From Hirudo medicinalis (taxonomy: Eukaryota; Annelida; Clitellata; Hirudinida; Hirudinidae): a stretch of DNA of 20,141 nt. Made by a program: the position numbers and the translations under genes. This document shows, piece after piece, positions 9,670 to 19,538 of the stretch (its first letter is position 1; each line of letters opens with the position of its first letter). Location: contig MPNW01000915.1 in NCBI GenBank assembly GCA_011800805.1, positions 12,883 through 33,023 of the forward strand, in the 5' to 3' direction. Below the pieces are notes generated by a model, which ran no database searches, had not been told where the DNA came from, and saw only the letters and a list, made by a program, of their open reading frames with translations.

Positions 9670-12600
9670 CTAGTCGATCCAGATTTCATAAAAGGCCGTC
9701 CTGAGATTTCACGTTAACGAAAATGAACCCAGACACGTGGAATAACGACTGCATCTAATATCTCGGCATTTCTGGAAACAAAGCTCCTAAGCAAAAGTTT
9801 TAATATGAACGAAACGTTAAACGTACTTATCAAGTACTTAATAACACTTAAGAAATGAAATGGTAGCCTAATCACTCGAGTGCAAGGATACACCTCGTGG
9901 AAAGAGGGTATGAAAGCAGGATGCTTGAGCCAGTGGATGTTCCCATGGATGTTGGAGATCATGCCCTCAAACCTGCTGATGCTTTCCAAGGCCAGGAGGG
10001 CTGTGGACTGGAAGAAACATTCGGAGTATGAGTTCGATTGAATTCTCAAAAGAGAACAATTAGAAGAGGAGATGGTGATTCAAAAAGTGAGAATAAAACA
10101 CAGAGAATATGGAGAAATGATAACCAATGTTATCTCAATGAGGAAGGGAGTTAAAGCTCATTGTCATCATTATCATTACCACCATCAACATCACCACCAT
10201 TGTCGCTATTGATATTATCTTTACAACTCACATGGCATAGAAACTTTCCATTCTCTTCAAGCACCTTCAATGAAGCCCTGATGGTTTCCTCGAGAAAAGC
10301 CCATTCCTTTTCTTAACCGTGGAATATAAACAAGCCGATAAATTTATTAAAATAACTGATTTAAAGTGGAATAATTATGCAATTAAGACAATGTAATAAA
10401 TAATAATTGTCAGTAATTATTCAAATAACATAAAAAAAAATCCTCGCTAAGATGTGGCTGCACGAGGTCATCGATCTGCAAAGCAGAAGGCAAGCTAAGG
10501 ATTTCCTCTACAAACCAAGCACTGCCAATGAGAGCCAAATGCATGTGTTCTTTTGATTTAAATGCTTGCCCAACTAAGCTAAAATCCATACTCATGTTTA
10601 CAATAAAAATGTCAACACCATCATCATCATCATCTTCACCTATTGGCTTGGTAGTTACAGGAATCGAGGTCAGGTCGTAGAGTATGAATTCAAATTTGAC
10701 GTTCTTCTCAGCAAATGTCCTTAAATGCTCTAGGGCATCACCTATTATGACCTGTCGATCGAACGCTGATTAAGAGAATGATTTTCGTAATTCTGAATGA
10801 ATTACCATTCGATAGAACTAACTGTTAAATATGTAGTTCATATGGCCAGAATTATGGGCCCTTATTTGTGGTTCTGCCGAGTTGAAGATGAATATAGAAA
10901 TGGAAGCCTACCTCATAATTTGGTCCCTGTAAGGTGTCCAGAACGTCGTAACAAACCCCCCTGAGGTGCTTCTTGGCAGCATTGATGACTTCTTCGTCGA
11001 TGTTTGTGCAGTTAAGAACCAATCAACTCGTGACAGGAGTCATATTTTTGATTTATGTTCAAGTTAATTTATATATCAAGATTCTTAAATTAATCTTATA
11101 TTTATTATCATTATTATTATGAAAAATTATTTGACTAAAGCAATTGTTTATCCAAGCCAAGCTGTTACATAATCATCCGTCAAATGTGAACCTTGTAACA
11201 TCTTACTTAATGCGACAAACTCCAAACGTAAAACCTTTGATCATTCCTTTAAAAAACTAGAACTATCTCCTGAAAGCGAACAGAACACAGGAAATAGAAC
11301 TATTTCAGTTCTAATCAAGGATATATCGACCAAGGTCACTTTCTTGGCGCCCTCCTTCACCAGTTCATACAAAAGCCTCCATCTCCACCACCCAAAACCA
11401 GGCAAGTCTTGCCCTGAGAACCAGTGAAGCAATTATCCCATGATTAGGTGCTGATTGTCGATACTAATTTTACCTCAAATACATTAGATCACAGATTTTA
11501 ATTTCAACAGTGAATGTGATGAGAATTGAAGTTTTGAAAACTAACAGCATAGTTGATCTTTCCTTTCTGCATGAGTGTATGACTGTAAATAGTGTCGCTC
11601 TCCCCCATGTCTTCAAATGTCATTTTTTTACATTTGAAAGTGTAATTTTCGTAGCATTCACAATGCAAACGACATTCATATTTAAAAGTATAACGAAGTG
11701 AGAAGCCACGTAGGATTAATTCAAATGACCTCTTTATGCACGATCGCAGGTGGTGCACAGCTGAAATTTTTCACTCCACAAAAACAAAATATCTCCTCAT
11801 TGAGTCATTCAGCTTAGAAGAGAGCATTCAAAACCTACTGAGGTCACCATCAAGGATGAGAACATTGCCCAGAGAGTCAGACTTTGCCACCATGACCCTC
11901 TGGTACTTGGATTGAACATCATGGACCACCTCCTTGAAATCGAGTTCCATGATTCGACCGTCCACTGTGGGGTAATAAACCTCCACATCTTCTCCCCTTC
12001 TGATTGCTGGGAGACTGAGTTGATCAAGAGTGATGGATTTATAGTGAAATTTTGTTAAAGAAAAACATTGCAATGGCAATGAAATCTTATTGCTAATAGA
12101 TAATATTTGCTTAATCAGGATATTTTATCCTCAATTTAGCAACCAGCATTGGCATGTAAATTTGAATCATTAATTAAACAGTTTGATATTTTGGAATTAT
12201 AAAACTAATGGTAACTAAAAGAAATTAAAACACTATGTAATTACAGTTACAAATAATTACGCCATAATAATCACACAAAGTCATAAAATGCAAATATTTT
12301 TTAAAATAAAAATTAACAACTTGAAATCAGTTGATTTTCCAACCTCTTTGACTTGTCACACTTCAGAGTGTCTTTGATTGACTTCTCAATCATTTCAATC
12401 TCCTACAAGTTTAAAACAGACTTCTTGAAACTATTTGCCTTTGCATGTAAAATATTCAAATGCTTGCCCGTCTCATTCTTATTGGATCTAATAAGATAAT
12501 TTTTTTCAAATTACCTGAGCATTAAAAACTTTCGGGTTAGAGCTGGTAACAAATTCATGGATGTCTACTGTCACAAGACCAGTGGCATGTCCACGCAAAA

Positions 12601-13065
12601 TCATGTGGCTGAGAAATGTTACTAATTCGTATAAATCCTTTAAGACATTGCAAACTTCAAAATGAAATAAAACCAATTTCTTTGATAAAGAAAAATTAAT
12701 ACAATCCATGTACCTTCCTAAAGGTGAGATAAAAATTTGCAAAAACCCATCCTGGATTGGAAGATCCTGCTTTCCAGGGCTCTGTTGAATGAAGCCATAT
12801 TTGCTAAATTGCTTGTAAATGGTGTCTATCACTTGCTGAATCTCATCTGAAATCATTATATTTATTCTAAAATTAAGTGAACGTAAGATGTTTTATTTCC
12901 ATGCCCAGTAAATTTATAGCCATGACAAGCCTGTGCAATTCCCGCCTCGAAATGCCGGTTCTAATGTCAATATAAACGAGCCAATGTTCGAGTTTTTCAC
13001 TCACTATGCTTTTCGAAATTGAAATTGGTAGAGGTGAATGATAACAAGGTTGTGTGTGCAGCCAT
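9670..13065 (-). CDS. SMS: Spermine synthase, with one-base frame break in exon 7
   Basis: Transfers an aminopropyl group from decarboxylated AdoMet to spermidine, making spermine. Twelve exons: 13005-13065, 12714-12846, 12515-12608, 12344-12402, 11839-12014, 11546-11610, 11325-11413, 10912-11001, 10640-10751, 10232-10311, 9892-10007, 9670-9700. Length would be 368 residues, against 366 in human. The long N-terminal AdoMetDC-like domain (residues 1-120) marks spermine rather than spermidine synthase. Landmarks: YYPTVDGRIMELDFKEVVHD, GNVLILDGDLNMGESD, the nucleotide-binding LVLGGGDGG (Asp207), ILYDLTSIPV (catalytic Asp282) and the C-terminal FYEIW. All phases agree except after GGDGG (about 11371-11376), where one base is missing and the uncorrected frame hits TGA. 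Introns 7 and 11 are U12-type. The start ATG-GCT (MAAHTTLL) matches the family's N-terminus. Head-to-head with ADAT2. Confidence 0.95.
9701..9891 (-). other. SMS: U12-type GT-AG intron (spermine synthase intron 11)
   Basis: The donor is GTATCCTT (9891-9884), the exact minor-class GT-AG consensus. A branch-like TCGTTAAC (9720-9713) lies 13 nt before the acceptor CTCAG (9701), with no pyrimidine tract, as minor introns usually look. Using this pair (phase 2) gives a last exon of 31 nt encoding V-TAFYEIWID-stop, which matches the family ending WVFYTVW. Other acceptors in the interval do not. Confidence 0.85.
10159..10217. repeat. Imperfect CAT/CAC trinucleotide repeat
   Basis: Runs of CAT, CAC and CAA triplets within spermine synthase intron 10 (10008-10231), close to the donor of that intron on the minus strand. 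Confidence 0.8.
10410..10639 (-). other. SMS: In-frame open segment of spermine synthase intron 9
   Basis: If the donor at 10639 (G then GTGAAGATG) is not used, the exon 9 frame continues for about 76 codons to TGA at 10410-10412. It begins with an acidic run (GEDDDDD) from a (GAT)5 microsatellite touching the donor. It continues with complex sequence (FSLVGQAFKSKEH, SAWFVEEILSLPSAL). The spliced version restores the family's E-W-A-F-L segment, so splicing is the main form; retention would replace the C-terminal third of the enzyme. Confidence 0.45.
11002..11324 (-). other. SMS: U12-type AT-AC intron (spermine synthase intron 7)
   Basis: No GT donor fits at the end of exon 7; instead the intron starts with ATATCCTT (11324-11317), the exact AT-AC minor-class donor. 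The branch-like TTCTTAAC (11018-11011) lies 10 nt before the end TGCACAAAC (11010-11002). Splicing GTC-GAT to ATC-GAC in phase 0 gives VTLVD-IDEEVINAAKKHL, aligned without gap to the family (VEIDQMVIDGCKKY in human). Confidence 0.88.
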
Positions 13066-13462
13066 CTTTCTCAAATTCAAGAATTTACTCCTTTTCTCGT
13101 AACGGAAAACTACCAGACCGATAGGATGCAAGGCAGAAATTGGCTTGGCAACTGAAGTTTATATAGAACACGCCCACCGCTTTCTGTAAGTTGAACCCGC
13201 GCCGTCAAAAGTCATTGACAATAAACAGATTTTCAAAACTAGACCGTTAATGTATGCAAGGAATGGTTGTAATTAAATTATAATATATAAAGTGGCTTTT
13301 TTCCTCTTTTAAAATATCAAATAAAACCAACAATTACAAAGCTAACGATCGATAATGATAATGATTGAAATATCTTGTCTTTGTAAACAAAACGTTTTCG
13401 CCTTGATCGACGGACACGGCGTTTTAGACTCCCGATACAAAATTTGCATTTTAACAGATAAC
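13066..13462. promoter_or_regulatory. Bidirectional promoter region of spermine synthase and ADAT2
   Basis: 397 bases separate the two divergent start codons, too little for independent distant promoters. GC content is locally higher near 13180-13210 (CCCGCGCCGTC). No TATA box is evident. The last 108 bases are open in the ADAT2 frame from an upstream ATG at 13355. Confidence 0.45.
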
Positions 13463-13981
13463 ATGGAGGAAAAACACGAACAGTGGATGGAAAGGGCATT
13501 GGAATTGGCGTCGCAGGCATGGAAAGAAGGCGAAGTACCCGTAGGTAGCGTATTTCGCTACAAAGATGAAATAATCGCCAGAGGTCGGAACCAAACAAAT
13601 GCAACCAAGAACGCGACGAGGCACGCCGAACTAGAAGTCATCGATGAGGTCAGACAATGGTGTCAGGAACACGGAGACTTGGATACAAACGATATCTTCT
13701 CCACTGGAATTTTCTATGTAACTGTCGAGCCGTGCATCATGTGCGCAGCCGCTCTGAGGCTGGTCGGAGCCAAGAAAGTCATCTTTGGTTGCTATAATGA
13801 TAGATTTGGAGGATGCGGGTCAATTTTGAACGTGGCAGGAGAGCCTTCATCTTCTCTTGGAGAGACCCTAGACATTGTTGGAGGCTGTCGGTCTAACGAG
13901 GCTATTGAACTATTGAAGCTGTTTTATAAAGGCGAAAATCCTAACGCTCCTGTGCCAAAGAAAAAAGACAAACGAGAATGA
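13463..13981 (+). CDS. ADAT2: tRNA-specific adenosine deaminase subunit ADAT2, intronless
   Basis: Catalytic subunit of the ADAT2/ADAT3 enzyme that converts A34 to inosine in tRNA anticodons; 172 residues (human 191). The zinc-dependent cytidine/deoxycytidylate deaminase fold is clear: EVPVGSVFRYKDEIIARGRN (residues 24-43), NATRHAELEVIDE with zinc ligand His54 and proton-shuttling Glu56, VTVEPCIMCAAALRL with zinc ligands Cys91 and Cys94, and RFGGCGSILN. The C-terminal FYKGENPNAP and the basic tail KKKDKRE are typical of eukaryotic ADAT2 rather than bacterial TadA. The start MEEKHEQWMERALELA was chosen because the family begins its first helix there. An in-frame ATG at 13355 would add 36 residues unlike the family. 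No intron interrupts the gene, unlike every other gene here. AATAAA follows at 14040. Confidence 0.97.
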   Translation: MEEKHEQWMERALELASQAWKEGEVPVGSVFRYKDEIIARGRNQTNATKNATRHAELEVIDEVRQWCQEHGDLDTNDIFSTGIFYVTVEPCIMCAAALRLVGAKKVIFGCYNDRFGGCGSILNVAGEPSSSLGETLDIVGGCRSNEAIELLKLFYKGENPNAPVPKKKDKRE

Positions 13982-14039
13982 ACAGATCAAACAATTCGCC
14001 TTTTAAATTAAAAATTATGAAGCTATAAATTTATTTTGC

Positions 14040-14045
14040 AATAAA
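14040..14045 (+). terminator. ADAT2: ADAT2 polyadenylation signal
   Basis: AATAAA lies 59 nt downstream of the ADAT2 stop codon, in AT-rich sequence. Confidence 0.65.
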
Positions 14046-14115
14046 CTTGTTTTAATATGTCGTCTGCTACTCATTCAGCATAGCGGATTAACAAAGCAGA
14101 TGTTATTTTGTCCAG

Positions 14116-14186
14116 ATAATGAATACTTTAGGATATGATGATACTCTAGGATACAATGATAATCTAAGATGTAATGATACTTTAGG
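14116..14186 (+). repeat. Four imperfect 17-18 nt tandem repeats
   Basis: Units of the type ATAATGATACTTTAGG start at 14116, 14133, 14151 and 14169, differing at a few positions each. They lie just past the ADAT2 3' end. They contain TGATGA-like words but no paired D box or terminal stem, so they are not called as snoRNAs. Confidence 0.7.
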
Positions 14187-14499
14187 AGTAAAAGCATAAG
14201 TTTTGTTGATTTAAGCACATATAGGGACGAAATCCGCCCGGATTTTAAAATATTTGGATTTTACAATTACGACCTTTATTTTTTGCTTTTCCATTACCAA
14301 ATTAGCATAACGCAGGGCGGCGCAGATAATACCACCCATATGTGAAGTGAATAAATCCAACGATAAATTCGGAATATATCGAGACCGTCGTTTATTACAA
14401 ATTATAAAAAAGTATGTGAAATTAAAACAGGCAAGTGACATGAATAATATTAAATTTACATAAACCCTTGCAATAAATACAAATTATTGCAAATTAGCC
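14187..14499. other. Unassigned interval between ADAT2 repeats and MULE remnant
   Basis: A minus-strand open frame of 76 codons (14211-14441) is present but resembles no family I recognise and lacks context. Otherwise AT-rich. Confidence 0.3.
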
Positions 14500-15175
14500 T
14501 AAAAAAAAGAATTTTATCTTGCTCTTCTTGATAACCCTTCACAATGTGAGCAAAGTGGTCATGTAGAGCTTCAAATTTCTTTTTCTTTGCCTCTGGCTAT
14601 CTTACTCTGTCTTTTTCCAATGTTTATTCATGGCTTGCAAGATCCCTTTCAAGCCCATCCAGTAAGGACCAGAGACTTGAATGGCTACACTAGAAAATAG
14701 GGTTCAATGCATTGTGGAATCCTACAACTGTTGGTTGTTTTGGAAGATCTTTCAACAGCAGCTTCGGGATGATTCCAAACTCTGATAGAAAATTGTGGAT
14801 CTCTCCCAGTTGCGCCTTCAATGTACGTGAAGAAGTAGGTCAAAATTTCATTGAACTTATCTTCATCTTGGAAAGAATCTGCAAGTACACCAAAAACTGC
14901 TCTAACTTAATTGCTTGCCAGAAAGGCTAATGCAGCAAGGGATTTTAACTTCAGCTTAACTTCAGTGTCTGATTCAAACTCAATTTTCAAGCCAACACTG
15001 TTTACTTTTCTGAAGAGACTTTGGCACAAATGAAAATAACATCCCTTGACCTCTGCGTTTGGGAAGCAATGTTAACTACACTGATGCAGGCCTTTTCAAA
15101 ATCAGTCAAGACTTTCTGTGGAGTCAGGCTTGGAAGCAGATAGTTCAGTATTTCAAGCATTTTAAAGTAAGTTGG
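14500..15175 (-). pseudogene. Decayed Mutator-like (MULE) transposase, C-terminal half
   Basis: Reading the minus strand from about 15140, DFEKACISVVNIA corresponds to the catalytic DFE region of MULE transposases. Then come a shifted CYFHLCQSLFRKV-like stretch, LKSLAALAFL, FNEILTYFFTYIEG, VWNH and a TTN-NALN-like segment. The end reads EALHDHFAHIVKGYQEEQDKI (about 14575-14520). The order and spacing match the family's transposase and its C-terminus. Several stops and frameshifts break it, and the N-terminal FLYWCH-type part is not readable, so it is inactive. Terminal inverted repeats were not established. Confidence 0.75.
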
Positions 15176-15346
15176 CAGTTTTTTCTTTGTAAAAGAAAAT
15201 ATATGTAGAGGATAAGAATGACATACTTTGACAGGTCAGGTGCAAAGTTCCTACACAAGCTATTATTTAAAGCTGCGCTAAATAAACGACGATTTGGTAT
15301 TTTAAACGAATTCAAAACATTTTAATTAAACTCGTGACAAATTTGA

Positions 15347-15396
15347 AAAAATCCGTGCGCGCAATTGTCCTGTACGCAATCGTCCAGTGCGCTATT
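15347..15396. repeat. Three 15-nt repeats of GCGCAATTGTCC type, possibly MULE subterminal sequence
   Basis: Consecutive units resemble GCGCAATTGTCCTGT, ACGCAATCGTCCAGT and GCGCTATTGTCATAG. They lie upstream of the transposase remnant in its reading direction, where a MULE's terminal repeat region would be. The link to the element is inference. Confidence 0.5.
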
Positions 15397-15849
15397 GTCA
15401 TAGATTCGAAAGATGTAGATAGAGTGTTCGACTAAATGTTCAATACCTTCAAGCCAAAAACCGCCTAACCAGTTATCTATTGTTTTGTTAGATTGGAGAA
15501 AACAAACTTTTTTGAATAATTTTGAATAATTTTGAATGCTGTCCACCCGGTACAACGGATTATTAACTCGGGAGGCAATTTTTCTAGAGAGTAAATTTCT
15601 CATTTATGGAGTCAAGGCGAAAAGCTTTTCTGAGATTAAGTCATCCAACGTGGCATTTACACAGGGACAAATATGGAAGAACTGCATTGCATACCAACGA
15701 AGGGTCTTCCGCTTTTAGAACGTGAATGGCTGAAGAAAATTGGGAAGTTTTTCAAAGAAGTTCTTCAGTCCTTTCGAAAATGAACTTTTCAAATACGTAA
15801 TTGAAATTGAACATTTACTATGTCAATGAAGTCTAAATTAACGTTCAAA

Positions 15850-15886
15850 CTAATTAGTGCCACTAATTAATTAGGAAACTAATTAG
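15850..15886. repeat. Clustered palindromes CTAATTAG
   Basis: CTAATTAG at 15850-15857 and 15879-15886 flank CTAATTAATTAG at 15863-15874. TAATTA is a homeodomain-type core, but in AT-rich DNA it may be chance. Confidence 0.4.
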
Positions 15887-17170
15887 AAACGAAAATAGGC
15901 GGCAATAACCATACCAATGTTCCATTCGAAGTCGAATAATTTTGGCGAATTATTGCGTACTTTGGCTCGCAAACACATGTCGGCAGCTTTGACATTCGTG
16001 TTGGAGATTATGACGCCTGAGGAAACACCAAGAAGAAATGGGCGCCCGAATTGGAGACGTGTCAATCTCTCGGGGGTTGTAGACAACGGGAATAGGGGGG
16101 CAAGGTCAGAACCCGAAAAGCTATTTGTTTAATCGGACTTCTGCTGGCTAGAAGATTCACTGTCTTGGTAATTGTGGGGGGAGGGTGGATTGGGACGACT
16201 GTCTACGGAGGGGAGTTAGGATCTTTGAGGTGTTTTTAAGAGGACGCTTATCAGTCAGTCTTTTCTTTTTCTGCTCGTTGAGGACCTGCTCAATAGCTGT
16301 CTAAGTTGATTACGGGCGTCAAACTTGGCATTCTGTACGAGTTAGTTTTTTGTCATTCTCTTTTGCTTAATTACCAACTGACACCGAGAGGAACAAATTA
16401 ACTGAAGTGCAATTCACACCTGCATGGAATAAGAACAAAGCGGGGAGGTTTTTTTTTAGATGCGAAGAGGAAAGAGTTTCTTCCTTCATGTGGTGCAGTA
16501 TTTGTAATTCAAGAATTTAAAATTTTGCAATCAGATTTATTTATCAGACACCCTAATATTAAACAATAATGAAATATGGTAACATGATAACAATTTATTT
16601 TAATTTTATTATGAAAATCTTTTACTAATTAAAACAAAGGAACTGGTCTAGCATTTTCAATTCGCTTCACTTTCAAGGGATACATTCAAGGAATTTCCAG
16701 TAGAAGTGCATTACATATTTTTAAAACCAAAGTTCAAAAAACGAAACACATCTTCTCACAAAACGAAAAAAGAATTATCCTACTCGAAAACTGACGCACT
16801 AAAGGAGGAAAAAGATTTTGAAATATTTCACTGCTAAGTAAAAACAAATTGCTCAGTAATTTAAGAATTTAGTAATTTTTATAATTCAGTGGGATCTGTT
16901 GTAATTTGCTTGAATTTCTCATCCTATTTCTAGATGTTTGTGTTTTATAATTATATTATTCATATTTGCATTCAAGATAATTATGACGGCTAAAAGACAA
17001 ACTTATATTCCACGTCCTTGAGTTCCAGGGAGACTGTCGAAGGAACAGACGAAGATGAATATTTTTATTAGCCCAATCTTCCCAGATGATCCATGCTCCC
17101 CAATAATAGTTCTGACGTACACACGGACGTTATATGGTTTCACCCATATCTGGGCGATATTCTAGACATT

Positions 17171-17285
17171 ACTATATTATAATATTATATTATATTAATA
17201 TATTATTATATAATAATAATATTATTATTATTAATAACAATACTAATAATAATTACAGTAACAATAATAATAGTAATAATAACAA
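17171..17285. repeat. TA / TAA-rich microsatellite
   Basis: About 115 bases of ATT, ATA, TAA and AAC repeats with few interruptions. Confidence 0.85.
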
Positions 17286-17298
17286 ATCAATTTATTGA

Positions 17299-17451
17299 TT
17301 ACCGATCACTCATTGCACTCATTATTACAACTTCCATGTTTACAATTTGCTTGACAGCCGTGTAGATTGATCCAAGACCAACACCAAGACCAACACCAAG
17401 ACCAGCACCAAGACCAGCAGACGACAAATCATTGCAAAGGATCAACTCCAG
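17299..17451 (-). other. Possible terminal exon with Gly-Leu/Val repeat
   Basis: The minus strand is open for 50 codons to TAA, and an AATAAA overlaps the next bases (17291-17296). The 12-nt repeats encode GLGAGLGVGLGVGLG, followed by SIYTAVKQIVNMEVVIMSAM. No family is recognised and no upstream exon could be joined with confidence. It may equally be a repeat that happens to lack stops. Confidence 0.2.
17372..17419. repeat. 12-nt minisatellite, four units
   Basis: Two units of CCAAGACCAACA are followed by two of CCAAGACCAGCA, exactly in register. Confidence 0.9.
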
Positions 17452-17454
17452 TCA

Positions 17455-18690
17455 ATCCTTCCAAGTGAGGCTGTCGTACTGACGTCTTATTGATTCCAGC
17501 TCTGTCTTCCCAAAATATTGGAACCATTTGACCATTTTTATTTGTTCAGAAAAGTCAGCACTGGGAAATTAAATGAGTTGATAAAAATTATTTCGTAAGA
17601 TGGTCTTCGTAAGATTTTAGGTGTCACACGATTCCCTTTAAAAAGCCCCGAACCACGATTACTTTATTTAAAAATGTCAAACTTTTCTTCTTTTCCGCTT
17701 ATTTTATTCGTAAATAAGTCATTTCGTTTCCAATTTCAAAAAATTTCAAGATTTTTTCGAGAGAAATTGAATTTATTTCCACTTGATCGGATCGGAGAGT
17801 AAGTAAAGTTCTTATAGAATTTCCAAATTGGAAAATCTTCGTGCACCGAGCGACCTCGGATGTAACCTCCACTGGCGGTAAACATTTCTTCCAAAATTTC
17901 TCTGGAAACCTCATCAATGCTGTCCTTCTAAAAAAAATAGTTTTTGTGTTCCTCGAAAAATGTTTATTTACTTGATTAATATTTAATTATTTAATTAAAT
18001 AAAAACAATTAAGTAAATTTATTTATTTATAATTTATTTATTAAAATAAAATAAATTTATTTATTAAAATAAATAAATAATATTAATAGAATTAAAAAGT
18101 TATTTTTTTATGGAATTATAACCAAAATTGAAACAAATTGTTTCAAACTTGAAACACATAAAAACCCCGAATTTGAAATTGCTTCAAGCATCAAAAAGTC
18201 AACGTTGAAACATCAACAAGTCGTCTGCTTATTTGGCGGGAAAAAAGATTTTTTTTGAAACTTTTAGCGAAGAAAGTGACTGAAAAAATAAACCATCGTG
18301 AAAATATTTAAGCCTTGAAATGTCAGAAAAGTTTCGAAATAAACAAATGAAAAACATTTTATAAAATAAATGAACGGGTTTTAATTTTTAATTAACATTT
18401 AAGATTTTTCCAAGAAAGTTTCAATAATGAGAAGATTTTAAATCCAATTTTAATCTTAATTCAATTTTAAATTCGACGTTACACGGGTGAGGTTCATGGA
18501 TTGCCTTTTCAACAAGTTCTCCGTTTTTGGCGGTAGTTACGTGGTCAGTGCTTGGACAAAGCGTTGTTTATTGCCTGGAGAAGAGCGGGAATCACGTGAC
18601 TGACTCCATCTGCTGGAAAGTTTCGCTTGGTTTCCGCTGCAGGTGTCCAACGTTTTGATGTGGTTGAGGTTGAGTTTGCTGATGTCTTGA
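17455..18690. other. No confident gene; A/T low-complexity core
   Basis: The interval 17980-18110 is almost pure A and T with TTTATT/AAATAA words. On the minus strand, KDSIDEVSREILEEMF (17932 downward, preceded by TTTTTTTAG) and VSHVIPALLQAINNALSK (about 18600-18545) look protein-like, but no donor/acceptor pair joins them cleanly and no family is recognised. Confidence 0.3.
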
Positions 18691-18696
18691 TGTCCG

Positions 18697-18774
18697 TGAT
18701 GATGATGATGATCTCAAAATGTCTGGATATAAATTCATGATGATGATGATGGTGATGATGATGATGATGATGAC
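18697..18774. repeat. (GAT)n microsatellite in two blocks
   Basis: GAT/ATG triplets at 18697-18713 and 18736-18774, separated by unique sequence. They produce artificial poly-His or poly-Met frames. Confidence 0.9.
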
Positions 18775-19255
18775 CTCCAAATGTATTTTTTCCAAATGTC
18801 CACCTGATATGTATTTGCAAGCAGCGTTTAATGATGTTATCGTGACTCTGTTGCAACACAAATATCTTATCATTTTTATTCAGCATGTGGACGAATTAAA
18901 CTTATTAAAATAATTCAGAATGACAAGTTATCGACGTTTTCAAAGCGTGGTTTAAGAAAACACATGTGACTGGGTCTTTTTAAGACAACCATCCTAAATT
19001 TAACTGCGTGTGGCTGCTTGTCTCTTGGTGGAGGATGTTAAAGACGCATGTGTCATTCGTCGTCTGCTCGATATTTGTTGTTGGCGGTGAAGCAGAAATG
19101 ATTAATTAGTCGATTTAGTTGATGTTGTTTCGCAGGAGTCATGCGAGATCATACTGGATGAGTCATTGCCTAGAATCAATAATTGCTTTTTTTTTTTTGA
19201 ATTGGTCTGTTTAACTTAAGTTGTTATCCTAGGCTTGCAGATTATTAGCACTACA
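18775..19255. other. No gene or structured element seen
   Basis: Mixed AT-rich sequence with a T run at 19189-19198. No open frame, RNA gene or repeat stands out. Confidence 0.35.
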
Positions 19256-19256
19256 A

Positions 19257-19372
19257 AACAACAACAACAACAGCAGCAGCAGAAACAGCAACAACAACAA
19301 CAACAACAGCAGAAACAGCAATAACAACAGCAACAAAGGCAGCAACAACAACAACAACAACAATAACAATCA
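19257..19372. repeat. (CAA)n/(CAG)n microsatellite
   Basis: About 115 bases of CAA with CAG and AAACAG interruptions; the interruptions suggest an old array. Confidence 0.9.
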
Positions 19373-19538
19373 TAATTTGAAGAGTAAATATTAATAAAAA
19401 CGATTTTATTATTGAAAACCTGTGTCTCTCTTGGTCTCAAAAGCATTCAACCGTTCAACATTTCCTGTTGAAAGCAGAACCTTTCAATGACTGCTAAGAA
19501 ATGAATTGTTCGGTCTCAATAACGAGCTAATTTCCCAT

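Larger units (their letters stand above)
15176..17170. other. No confident gene; scattered short open frames
   Basis: Apart from the 15-nt repeats near 15350 and a CTAATTAG cluster near 15850, nothing recognisable is seen on either strand. The open frames (60-93 codons, for example 15322-15603 minus and 15917-16132 plus) show no family motifs or splice-consistent partners. Confidence 0.35.

Noticed and set aside
14386..15291. 11-nt inverted repeat CGTCGTTTATT / AATAAACGACG flanking the MULE remnant as its TIRs
   Set aside because: Similarity stops at 11 bases and the flanks differ, too little for MULE terminal repeats; kept only as a note.
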